In this document: one piece after another, positions 43,601 through 53,154 of the stretch
Numbering within the stretch: the first letter of the stretch is position 1
Layout of the letters: each line of letters starts with the position of its first letter
Notes under the pieces: model-generated
What the model was told of the DNA's origin: nothing
Database searches by the model: none
The model's input: only the letters and a program-made list of their open reading frames with translations
Program-made: the position numbers and the translations under genes
Assembly (NCBI GenBank): GCA_034401135.1
Contig: JAWZSP010000010.1
Span: 124,001 to 188,000 of the forward strand
From: Volutella citrinella
Lineage: Eukaryota > Ascomycota > Sordariomycetes > Hypocreales > Nectriaceae
DNA length: 64,000 bases
Direction of reading: 5' to 3'

Positions 43601-44091
43601 CGGCTGTTAGGTGATGTTGCTATATTGGAAGAGGCAGGGTTAGCAATCTGACTGATTGCAGGAATATCAACGCCATTGCCCTTGGTTCGAGTAGATGTTT
43701 GCTGATTGCTCGGCAACAATGCGTTCGAGGAGGTCTGGCTGCCTCCTTGCGTTTCAGTACTAGTTTGACCCGTGCTCTGTCGCTGCTGAGGAACACCGGG
43801 CGCATCAACGCCGCTGCTCGCCGAGGCTGGCAGGACAGTGGCCTCCACAGTGACTGTCACTACGATGGTTGTTGCTGTTGCACTGCCCGTTATCTCCGTC
43901 GCAGTGCCGGTTGTCTCTACTGTGGTATCCGGTGTTTTGATAGGATTCGTCGCCGAGGGTAAATCCCCCACTGGAATAGTCACTGTTGTCGTTAGGGTGA
44001 CTGCTGGAATCTTGGTTGGCGACGGGTTGTCTCGTGAGCTGGCCCCATACGCCGAAGACAAGACGCCCAGGAGGGCCAACCGCAGTAACAT
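40649..44091 (-). CDS. Secreted subtilisin-like protein 2 with mucin-type domains (1058 aa, five exons)
   Basis: CDS is complement(join(40649..41433,41496..41745,41831..42256,42310..42564,42631..44091)). A signal peptide (MLLRLALLGVLSSAYGASS) is followed by a Ser/Thr-rich region, a Pro-rich region (GSPPPPGSPPPPGGP), an I9-like prodomain near residue 430-485 (KCQKVTYFYMVFPKTRD), then a subtilisin domain. His is in ARHGECMASHAVGHEQG, the oxyanion Asn in PICATGNKGF, and Ser in FSGTSVATAKLAG. The Asp site reads VYLMDSKWLLNSEF: the Asp is kept, but the usual D-T/S-G has become D-S-K. The tail has about four repeats of a GGxPxLG/GMG motif ending FVGGSPGMGGIPVQGPG. Introns (53-85 nt) have canonical borders, and positions match genes 1 and 3. 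It appears intact; catalytic activity is uncertain. Confidence 0.85.
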
Positions 44092-45477
44092 GGTGACGAA
44101 AGCAGCACAATGGACGGCTCACTGCGCTAAAACAATAATGCTTGGAAGACCGTCCTTATACGTCGCGTGCTCTGTACTCGGAGGGATGCAAATAGACTAG
44201 CGTGCGACCGTGGGAATCAACATACGGTATACCATACGGTTTATAGTTCCCTACCCTTACCCTCAACAGCCCTAGTCGTGTGCCACGGCGATCCTAAAGA
44301 CCAAGTCGGCGCACTCATCTTCATCCTAAATACCGGAAATTGTACGTATGACAGCAGTTGTGGCCCTCAGGAATCCTGCGGTTCTATTTTAAGAATTACC
44401 GCAAATTGTTCGCCCTGGCCAAGTGTTCAGGCATATTAGCTTGAATCCCGGCTGCGGGAGAAGCCGTGCTTCTACGGCCGCTACTGGCGCCCGGTAGGAA
44501 TAGTGGTCGGTTGAGGCGGACAGAAATCCAGTAGTCGCAAGCAAAGCATTTTCTAGCCAGGCAACCAAGGCGACAGCAGGATCGGATAAGTGGCCAAGTG
44601 GTTGGAGGGGAGGGTTCCGATAGGAGCAGTAGCGCCACTTTATAGTAGCTTGGGTTGGCGCCAGGAACGAATTAGGCCCATCAATGGCAAGGGGGGCATG
44701 GGTTGGTCTGTTGGCACCATGAGCGGGCGGGTGCCGGAGCGTGTTAAAATTGCTCCTCCCCGTCGAGAACATTCCCGGAGTTCGGTGACAGTGACCAAGA
44801 CCCCCAACGGCGTGGTTCTGTTGTTCAGTGCTACTCTCGTATGGTATCACCAATAGGGGCATGTTGGCCTTTGTCATGAGACGACTTCCAGCTCAAACTT
44901 CCGCCAGCCATTTGCGTCGAGGTTGGAGAAGACGACGCGGATTTCAGCACCGTGCGTCGAGCCCAGTGATCCCGACGCCCCCTCAGGGACCACGTCAAAG
45001 CGGTAGCTCTAGCTGGGCACGTCAAACTTTGCTTAGCTCAAGTTGCTTCGTCGGTGCGTGGGAAATAGTCGCTCTAGAACACACCGCGCCGGCGGTATTG
45101 CAGACCAACCCTCTGAGCATTCGGGGAGTCGGGCCACGGACCTCAGGCCAGGTCTTGAGAGAGGGAAGGTCGATGCTCTGGATGTTACGAGCAAAGCTGG
45201 ATTCACCGACCGCTGCATAGAAGAGTGAGGGGAGGGTCTGATTCGGGAACTGAGGGCAGTGAACCGGTTGTCTAACCCATGAATGCGAAAACTAGCATCT
45301 AGCAGACAGTGGCTGCCACAGGGATCAGTATCAAGCCAAGAAGTGCTTGCGTTATTCCCCATACTCTGTAATACTATCTAACTCGGTTGTTACTGAAAGC
45401 AGTTGTGCCATCGAGATATTACGAAGCCTTTATTACCCCACCGAGTTTGGTGCATTATTGCGTGTGTTCTTAATGAT
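44092..45477. other. 5' flank of protease 2, no certain gene
   Basis: Minus-strand frames at 44389-44877 and about 45240-45030 have protein-like pieces (for example GASGSLGSTHGAEIRVVFSN near 44960) interrupted by stops. They may be a decayed gene, but no family could be assigned and no feature is claimed. Confidence 0.3.
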
Positions 45478-47142
45478 CTAGCCAGCCATAAATGCCGCGT
45501 ATGCCGATGCAATATTGTCGAATCCGATACCCTCTCCAATGCCCATCATGGCTCGGTGGCGACCAGCTTCTTCCGACACAATGTCATCAACCACCTTGGA
45601 TGCCGCACCGGTGGCCTTGGCATCCCAAGACGAGGGGCTGTACGCCTTTGTTGCCTTGCTTGGCCACGGAGCTGATCCCCAAATAAAGGTGCAGAGATTT
45701 CCAGCCATTGCCCACCTGCTTCGGCCATGGCAGGTGGCAAGTCGTTTTTGAAGTTCTGAAACAAGAGAATGACATCTATGATGTGCGTGGCTTCGCCTTT
45801 GAACATGCCCTGCCCAGGATTTCTTTCATTAACCAAAAATGTATATATATTGGGCCCCCAGCCCTTACCAAATGAATAAGTAGCAGTAAAGTGACCAATA
45901 TCGTTGATGAAAGCCAGAAACGCCTTGAACCCAGCCTCATCAGCCGCAAGGCCACTTATATAGCCGTACGCGCTGTGAGCAACTTGGTCAAGGCGGAGTC
46001 ATGCTCCCCCAACACGCTATGCATAAAGGAGGGAAATTTCTGGGAGATGCCTTGCTTCTTGTGGACTGCAAATATTGCCATACTAGATGCCTGCATATGT
46101 CTTATCGCGTTGGCTCGTGCATTCATTATACATTCATGGACCTGCGTCTAAAGTCGCTCTTGACTTACGTCAAACTGGCAATTGCCAACCATGAGACCTT
46201 TCAGCTACTTCCGAGCCCCTATGTCCTTGGCGTCTGTGGCAGATACTATAGAGTAGGTCATTGGATACAGAACCAAGTCACCGTCCACCATTGGCCTGTA
46301 AGGCAGGGGTGGACTCAACTTGGCTATAATATACTCCATTGGTAGGCCAAGAAGGCTCTAGGTTCTCTGTTCTACAATAGCAGATTCAAGGTCCAAAGCC
46401 TTCATCACTTGCCCATAAATCCACTCATTATACCTAGAATTTGAAGGTTGCATCAGCAACAGAGTGCCTCCAGTCAGCAGGGCACGTGCAAAGAGCTGTT
46501 CATTGGCCAGTAAGTGAAGCCCAGCGGCCACTGCGATGAGTATATCCATCAACACCAAGGTTCGAGGTTGAAGCAAAACAAGCAAGGGCCGGAGATTACA
46601 AACCTCTGCCTGTGCTCTCTCCTGCTACTGTGATTTGGTCTGCAGCGCCACCAAACCCTGCGATGTCTTTGTGCAGCCACTTGAGTGCGACCCTCTCATC
46701 GAGGAGTTGGTTATTGGATTTATATCCAGCGAACTATAGCTTATTGGATGTGAGGAGCCCCAACATGCTGAGCCGGAAGCTATGTCACGTTCAAAAGACC
46801 GCGGTCAGTATGAGGTAGGATCATATGTGTTCCGGCAACAAGGGGGTGAAATTTCATGTTTCCTTATAATAAATACACTCTTTTCCATCGCCAATTATAA
46901 AAAAAACAATTACTTGATTCCAACTGCAATGATTGGTGTACCTCATCTAGCAGAGAGCTTGACGAGCTTGGTGAGATTGTATTGCGGGAACGAGGCAGAG
47001 CCACTGATAAATCCACCGCCATGTATCCAAATAAATATTGGCAGGGGACTTGCTTTTGGGAGACTGCCGTAACTTTGCTTAGGGCCTCAGTGTCTGACAC
47101 GACTAGTTCTGGCTCGGGTAGGTTCTGCTGCCTCAGTCCCAT
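45478..47142 (-). pseudogene. Type-B carboxylesterase/lipase, RIP-damaged
   Basis: The minus strand reads LPIFIWIHGGGFISGSASFP (oxyanion-hole HGGGF) and YNLTKLVKLSAR near 47000. After an intron it has FRLSMLGLL and the nucleophile motif QITVAGESTG near 46630. After a second intron come GLHLLANEQLFARALLTGGT, then MVDGDLVLYPMTYSI near 46270 and the C-terminal parts VNERNPGQGMFKGEATHIID near 45810 and GIGFDNIASAYAAFMAG at the stop. The COesterase fold (PF00135) is clear. The frame contains at least four TAG stops and one TGA, all compatible with C-to-T change, and a one-base frameshift near 45680. It would have hydrolysed esters and was probably secreted or vacuolar. The N-terminus is lost. Not functional. 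Confidence 0.8.
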
Positions 47143-47764
47143 CTCAAGGTGAAATTATCCTGCGGGTATAGATGAAGTAGGTCTATTGATATGTAAGCAT
47201 TGGCTGTAAGAGTACGCTGTGTAGCGGTGGAGAACAGGACATGGCTCACCCAGGCTTGGTTGCATCGATGGGCAATTCATACTGGTCCTTCAGTACGTCT
47301 GACAGGCGATCCTATAGAATTGCGTATAGAACACCACGGAATGAAATAACATCTCTATCGAGTCCTTAATTAGTACCTGGCTGAGGAGGCTGGACTTAAA
47401 AGATTGCGGCACTTATAGTAGTGGGCTAGACAAGGTAAGGTAATGAGGGCACTGGGGTGGAGAAGAACAGTAAAGGATGTTGGAGACTTTCTGTGTAATT
47501 CAAACTTCTGTTCAAACAGCTACTCAGCAACTAAAATAGCAACGAATACTAGGGAAACATAGTAATAAGTTATAGAACCCCCGCACTATTCTTCTCGACT
47601 TTAATGCACCACGTTCGGACCACCTACAAGCCCCCCCCGCACACACACACGACTTCTTACCCCGCCCGCAAGACATATTTCTCTCATAACCTGCCCCTCA
47701 ATCTTAATAGGACCTGGTCAAGTTCTCCACTCGCAAATAGGCCTCGATCTTCTGGCTAGACCCA

Positions 47765-48600
47765 TCACTGCAGAGCCGGCTTGGGGGCAGCATGCTCCAT
47801 GGTCAGCTTCGTCTCCCCGTCGTACTTTCGGAGATCCTCTCTTGCCTAAGGGGCCTCATAAAAGACGAGCTGTCTAATGGTCTCGGATCTTGGCGTAAAT
47901 CTGGCCTTGAAGGCCTTGGGACGAGTGTTCTCGCTCTCCGTGTACACAAATATGTCCAACTTGGCTTCCCTACCCTAGAACGCAAACAGTGTTAGTCTCC
48001 GCATGTTTCTGGATGATGAGCCATAGGATACTTGCAACCCTGGCTGGATATTGAATGCCCATATCATGCGACCCAGTGAGAACAGCAGACCCTGTTCTGC
48101 CAGAGGCTGCCCACTGCATCGGCGTCTCCCCCAGCCGAATGGGTTGCTGCCCCTGTCATTGGGATAGGGCAGCTTCCCGCTATCAATGTCCTCCCAAGAG
48201 GGAGACCTGCCTTGACCAACCACTCGGTCCATCTCTTCTTGGGCTTTCTTCTGAACTTGTAGGAAGCAGGCCATGGCGAGAATACAGCTCAGCATAGTAC
48301 CCGACGTTGTGTCAACACCGCCTCCAAACAAGTTGGCCATTAGGCCAGAGACCTCAACATCTGTCATCTTGTGGTCCTGTTGTGCCTTCATCATGGTGCT
48401 GCTGAAGGCTTTGTTCTTGTTGGATAGACTCTCTTCTGTGGGTATATAAAAGTACCTGGCCGCAATAGCTGATCCCATTCTCAAGGCTTTAGGAAAACTG
48501 TACAGCCATGAGGGCAGCTTTTGCGACCACAGCAGAGATTGCACCAGAACGCAGTGGAGATTATTCTCAGGAAGGGAAAGGAGAAGTTCAAGTCGATCCT
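47765..48600 (-). pseudogene. Cytochrome P450 with internal deletion
   Basis: A minus-strand frame (48544-47975) has an I-helix motif, LMANLFGGGVDTTSGTMLS, then EEMDRVVGQGRSPSWEDIDS and GKLPY. It jumps directly to the heme loop (PFGWGRRRCSGQPLAEQ, axial Cys present). About 100 residues including the K-helix ExxR and the meander are missing, without a frame break. After a frame change near 47975 the C-terminus follows (LDIFVYTESENTRPKAF, ETIRQLVFYEAP, a TAG, then YDGETKLTMEHAAP) to a TGA at 47765. The N-terminal membrane anchor and about 250 residues are absent. This was a monooxygenase and is now non-functional. Confidence 0.75.
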
Positions 48601-49575
48601 ACAGAATATCCCTAGCACGAGGTGCTTAATGTTCATTCTACTATCATATACACAAACGACTGTCTCAATTTAAGACGAGTCGACGACATAAGTCATTGCG
48701 ATGAGAGAGCGCTGAGAGAAGCGTAGCTATGGTGAGATTTGCTCTCGCTTGGACATTCCTGTCGTGGACATGCTGCGTCGATGGAGCCAGAATAAGGGCT
48801 TCCGCGAAATTACGATCATGGAGCAGCGTCCCCTGCCCAACCCCCCTTAATCCTCTGAAGACTGCCATACACTGCATGGTAGACATGTAAAGGATGGTCT
48901 TATTTCGAGAACCACTCCCTAGGCCGGCACATTGAGAGTCTCGGACTTACCGATCAGATGGCGGTATTACACTATCAAGAATATTGTTCGGCTGTTGACG
49001 AACTGTCCAATTGCGGATTACTCTTTGCGTAATCCAATGGTGCTCCCAGTTGACGAAGCCAAGCATGAATGTTCGTTATATTCCTTCTCGTAGCCTGACT
49101 CAGGACCTTGCAGGGGCCGGCTTTACCGGGGTCCTGACGGGCAGCTTATTTACACAGTGAGCGAAAACCGTACCTACCTTCCTACCCAGAGGCGGATAAA
49201 AACCCTTTGCCGTGTGGGACAGAGATAAAAACTCCCACGGGATGCTCAGTTAGGCTGGCAACACAATAACAACCTCCATTTTAACCCACAATAAATCCTC
49301 ACAATTCCTTTCCACAATCCCCTAATAGTTCTAGCTCCTGATAGTGCCCAGTTACCAGGAACTAGTTGCCCCCTGCTGGATTCGAACCAGCTGCCTTCGC
49401 CTCGGGCAGGCCAAGCGTTGACGTACTTGAGTTGTTTATGTAGGTGCCCGATAATTTTTCGCATCCTGCCTGTGTGCAACCGTGTTTGTTTCCGTTGTAT
49501 CTCCTTTGTTGGGGTTGCGTCCGTGTCTAGGACGGCGTCCTCGCTGCCGGCGGAATTGTCCTCTCCGGTCCGATT
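48601..49575. other. No supportable gene
   Basis: Contains a B-box-like T-arm on the minus strand (49374-49391; see rejected items). The right part flanks the gypsy remnant and may belong to it. Confidence 0.35.
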
Positions 49576-49827
49576 TCAAGATCTCTTATCGTGGAACTTG
49601 TCGATGTGGGCACATGGGTTGTCCCATATGAGGCCTTCCCTCCATTCGATGAGCGGGTTCCGTTGTTTCAACCATTCGTGACCCAGTATGATTTGGTGCG
49701 TTGTTACTCCAGCGATGTCAAAGTTTATGCCCTCATTCTTCCCTACTACAAATGTCTTATGATGCTTCAGAAAGTGTTGGACGTACCCGTCGTTGTACGA
49801 GAACGATTCGCCCATTTGCACGCACAT
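49576..49827 (-). mobile_element. Ty3/gypsy polyprotein fragment (protease region)
   Basis: An 83-codon frame reads FVVGKNEGINFDIAGVTTHQ then IILGHEWLKQRNPLIEWREG and IWDN. The pattern (ILGxxWLxxxNPxIxW) is the end of the aspartic protease domain of Ty3/gypsy Pol. Reverse transcriptase, RNase H and integrase are absent, and no LTR pair flanks it. It overlaps antisense the start of the membrane-protein remnant. Confidence 0.65.
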
Positions 49828-49856
49828 GCAGACTTTTACTCATGTCTGCTCTGGTG

Positions 49857-50739
49857 ATGTATCTTTTTGTCGCTATAATTCCAACTGGGCATTTCAATCT
49901 TGGGAATACTCACCCCCGCCCTGATGACATCCTTGAATGGGAAATCAATCCAGGTCCTCAGAGATCTGCTAGCTGGGTTGATCTCGGGAATAAAACCGTG
50001 TCCATACGATTTTTAGTTGAGAAAACTGGGATGATTGAACACAGCAGGACATTTGCCATCACAGTAGCGTCGAAATATGTGCTACCAAGCTCGCCTGCAA
50101 TCTGCTTTTTCAAGGGAGGTATGGACACATCGGGCGACGCCTTTCATTCCATGGCGGTGGCCCTGTTTCTACTAACCAATGGCTTCATGATTCGAGTGTG
50201 CAAGTTATTCAAAACCCCCTCGACACATTTATCATACGCTACCGACAAACGGCCCAGCGCCCCCCATGAGTGTGTTATTGATTCAATGAGCAGACCGCCC
50301 AAGAGACCCAACCCTCGGACATCTATTCTCGTACTCATGGTGGTTCTCCCGGCTTGGACATCATTCTACTGCACTATTCGGATGCTCATCGATCTTTACT
50401 GCTCAATACTTGGCTAGGTAAAGTAGCAATTCCACTTCCCGACGGACGAAGCTAACAAACAAGGTCACATCCGTTATCTTCGCTGGCATCTGGGCTTCGA
50501 CTCGCCTAGCCGCTCATCGAGGTTTCGATCCTACGAAAGACTAATGGAAATTTGGGCAGGTTCTGTCCGTGGTACTCTTGTCGGGTCCGGTCATTCTAAT
50601 GCTCAAACTCCTATCGACAATATTCCTTGGGGGGAATTCCCGGTTATCGGGAGAAAGATCGGATGCTGCTAAGAACTCAGAGCCCCCCTTCGACACAGTG
50701 GCTGACGTGAGGACTGCAAATAATAGTAAGTACCACTAG
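49857..50739 (+). pseudogene. Fungal multi-pass membrane protein, damaged
   Basis: The plus-strand frame has hydrophobic segments AVALFLLTNGFMIRVCKLF and SILVLMVVLPAWTSFYC. After a putative 46-nt intron (donor GTAAAG, branch GCTAAC, acceptor AACAAG) come VTSVIFAGIWASTRLAA, then KFGQVLSVVLLSGPVILM and LKLLSTIFLGG. Hydrophobic helices separated by a basic loop fit a fungus-specific membrane family of unknown function. Two stops interrupt it, a TAG just before the intron donor and a TAA in the second exon (D-stop-WKFGQV); both fit CAG/CAA to stop. A GTAAGT near 50728 suggests a further lost exon. The 5' end is uncertain because the gypsy fragment overlaps it. Confidence 0.45.
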
Positions 50740-51076
50740 AAATTCCCTGTCCTTCGTCATCCAAACCAGCAATGCCAGCTAACTGCATGACTCCTAGAAG
50801 GCGCATCGCTTCTGCCCTTGCACAATGACTCCGGCTTCAGAACCACTGGCCAATGTTCAGCCCTTCCTGCAGTAATGCACCCTCGAAGAGATCGTCACGA
50901 AGAGTTTGTCCGAGTCTCAGCCAACACAACAGTTCCAAAAAAGCAGTCCCCTTCCAGTCTATCGCTCATTACGCAGACCCCTATCAGTGTCTGTAGGGTT
51001 TTCTCCCTCTCGTAACACCGGCAGCTTGCTTGATCCATCTCATGAAGCTGGCATTGGAGATAAACGCCGACCGAAT
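50740..51076. other. No gene seen
   Basis: Short ORFs only. It may include the 3' exon of the preceding membrane-protein remnant. Confidence 0.3.
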
Positions 51077-51375
51077 TTGGATATCACTTAATAGATAAGG
51101 AAGCCAGTAAGGAGGCTAAGGAGAGCATTAGCTTCCTAGATGGAGGAAATGAAGGCCTGAAGAAGGATATTCTTTCCAGGATCAGGGGGAGCAACGATGA
51201 TTGGCTGAAGAAGCTGGTGAAAGTGGCGGAGAAGCTGCAGCAGAAGGCGCGCAACAAGCAGCGATAGGGCTGTATACGCCTAGCTTGATAGGATAATTCA
51301 AACCATCAGTCGCCTAATTTGTCAAAATTTCACAATTCGTAGTATCACAATTAATTTCCCTCGTAGAGGGGTTAG
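51077..51375 (+). repeat. Interspersed repeat with transposase-tail-like ORF, copy B
   Basis: Reverse complement of 5757-6059 with scattered differences. It encodes DKEASKEAKESISFL, then KKDILSRIRGSNDDWLKK and a stop, followed by the same noncoding end at TCCCTCGTAGAGGGG. The homologue of the first Met is ATA here, so this copy has lost that start codon. Confidence 0.55.
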
Positions 51376-51437
51376 GTAGCATAATGCCATGATCTGCTGG
51401 AGCAGTAGGTCGTGTGCCTGAAGGTATCGGCCGGCAT

Positions 51438-52027
51438 TCACCCTGTCCCAGCAGCCCTGGCTGCCTGCGGGTCTTGAGTCTTTGACAAGACTGTCCTGGC
51501 GTGAGCTGCACGCCCTTTAGCAAGGGCAATATAGGGTTCTGCCAGTACGTTGGCTGGCTCGGATAGGAAAGAGTATTTAGGAGCCGCGATTGAAAACACA
51601 TCCCGGAAGGTCATAAGGTCGGGTGTTGGCGGGTCCCAGCCATACATGAGATCTTGGCAGTGTTGCTTCGTCGATGCGATAATGGCATAGACGAGGGTCG
51701 GAAGTTGGTCATGGTCATGTGCTGCGATCCATCCCACGATATCTCCTCGCCGTCCTCGCTCCAGAAGAAGTACATGGCTGGGCCCTGTGACCTGGACAGG
51801 GCCTTCCCGTAGGCCCGGAGGCTGATGAACTCGCCGCACGGTGACGATGTGCCGTCGCATAGCGTCTCCCTTCGCGCAGCCTCAAGCCGTGCGGTCTGAC
51901 AGTGGCGGGGCCGTTGCGGGAGCCCAATGCAGTCATGGGCAACCCGCGGTAGGTGTGACTCCAGCGTCAGGCCCGAGACGTGTGTAGATTCCCAGTTCCC
52001 TGGTGGAAAATGCAACAGCAATGCCAA
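51438..52027 (-). pseudogene. TLH/OrsD-family fragment (central module)
   Basis: A frame reads GEFISLRAYGKALSRSQGPA, then MYFFWSEDGEEISWDGSQHM. It corresponds to LLSLRDPGLVIARAEPPSVF and WGDDGQSVSIGDG in the copies at 2.0-5.6 kb and 56.5-61.6 kb. The downstream part drifts without clear matches. It is a third, more divergent member of the family, not a copy of the segmental duplication. Confidence 0.5.
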
Positions 52028-53154
52028 ATGTTACAGGGCTTACTTCTGTTCGTTCCTAAAGAAGGGTAAGCCGGGAGTGTGCACTTATGGCTGAGGGATT
52101 GAGTGGCACAAGATTGTCCACAGGGGAGCCTCTTTCGCTTTGCTTCGCCACCCAACCTTGGCAGTGGTCGGAAGTTCTATGGGAGCGATGGAAGTTTTGT
52201 ATGGACTTGAAGCTGCGGGGAAGCTAGATTTTATTTAACAATGGTTGGTAGCCTTGTTCTTAATTTTGGCAAAAGCACCGCCCTTTACATTCGCTCTGGT
52301 CCTGTTATCAGCAAACCTCGCAGCCCGCAACACACATCACTCTTCACATAGTAATCTCAAAGCTCACCTTTCAAGTTCTTAATGCCTAGCTGAATAAATC
52401 CTCACGCTCTATACACGTGCATAAGCGCAGGTGTTGTCCACAACGTACAAGTATATGCCTGGGCCTGCTTGCAGGAGAATCGTGGACGCACCGCCTGCGG
52501 TGGACGCGAGAATTAGTCCCCCTTCTGCATCGCCCTGGCTGAAATAAACTTTGCTGCCACTGTTCCTGTCTGTCCTTATTGACAGCCATCGCTCCCAACC
52601 ATGGAGCGCCATTCCCACCGGAGCGCATCCTCATACTACAGGTGGGCGAAGAAAGAAATGGATACGGATAGTTGAGTTAAATCTGGCATCTCCTTAAATT
52701 GGCGGCGCCGTCGGGCATGGCGGCGGCTTTTCACTTGGCCGGGAATCAGGATTCATCAGGATCCCAGCCACTGCGCCCCCCTGCGCTGGATCACTGGGAC
52801 TATCTGAGGAAGTTCCTAAAGTAGATCAAAGTCTCGTCAAAGTCTCTGTGATGAACTCGATCAACGGAGCCATCACTTCCATAGCTGCGCCACGTGGATA
52901 CAAGCCATTTGCATTTTTAGAAAAAAGATGCGGACCGGCATGGCCACTGTGAGTCCACAGGATCTCGTTATTAGGACGCCACCAGAGCTACTTAATTTGG
53001 GCAAAAGTCTGTGACTCCAAGAGGTGCACGGTATACTAGTTGGCCCCCGCCCCCCTCCCCCCAAGAATAGAGCTCGCAATTTATAAAGGCGGCCCCCCGC
53101 GCAAGAACAATCCGATCGCATCAGGGAGCAATCCATTGTGCTGCTCTTGTAGCC
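52028..53154. other. 5' flank of protease 3, no gene seen
   Basis: A short ORF on the minus strand (52386-52634) has no motif. A TATAAA-like element at 53081-53086, about 70 bp before the ATG of protease 3, may be its TATA box. Confidence 0.45.

Noticed and set aside
44389..45240. Possible decayed minus-strand gene with pieces such as GASGSLGSTHGAEIRVVFSN.
   Set aside because: No family could be named and the frame could not be followed through stops. It is mentioned only as an unassigned region.
45478..48600. Carboxylesterase plus P450, with regulators elsewhere, considered as a secondary-metabolite cluster.
   Set aside because: Both enzymes are pseudogenes, and no polyketide synthase, NRPS, terpene cyclase or other core enzyme is present in the window.
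49374..49440. T-arm-like sequence on the minus strand (GCTGG TTCGAAT CCAGC), a possible tRNA gene or tRNA-derived SINE.
   Set aside because: The B-box is good, but no matching acceptor 5' strand, D-arm or convincing A-box lies upstream. tRNAscan-SE or a search for repeated copies would decide.
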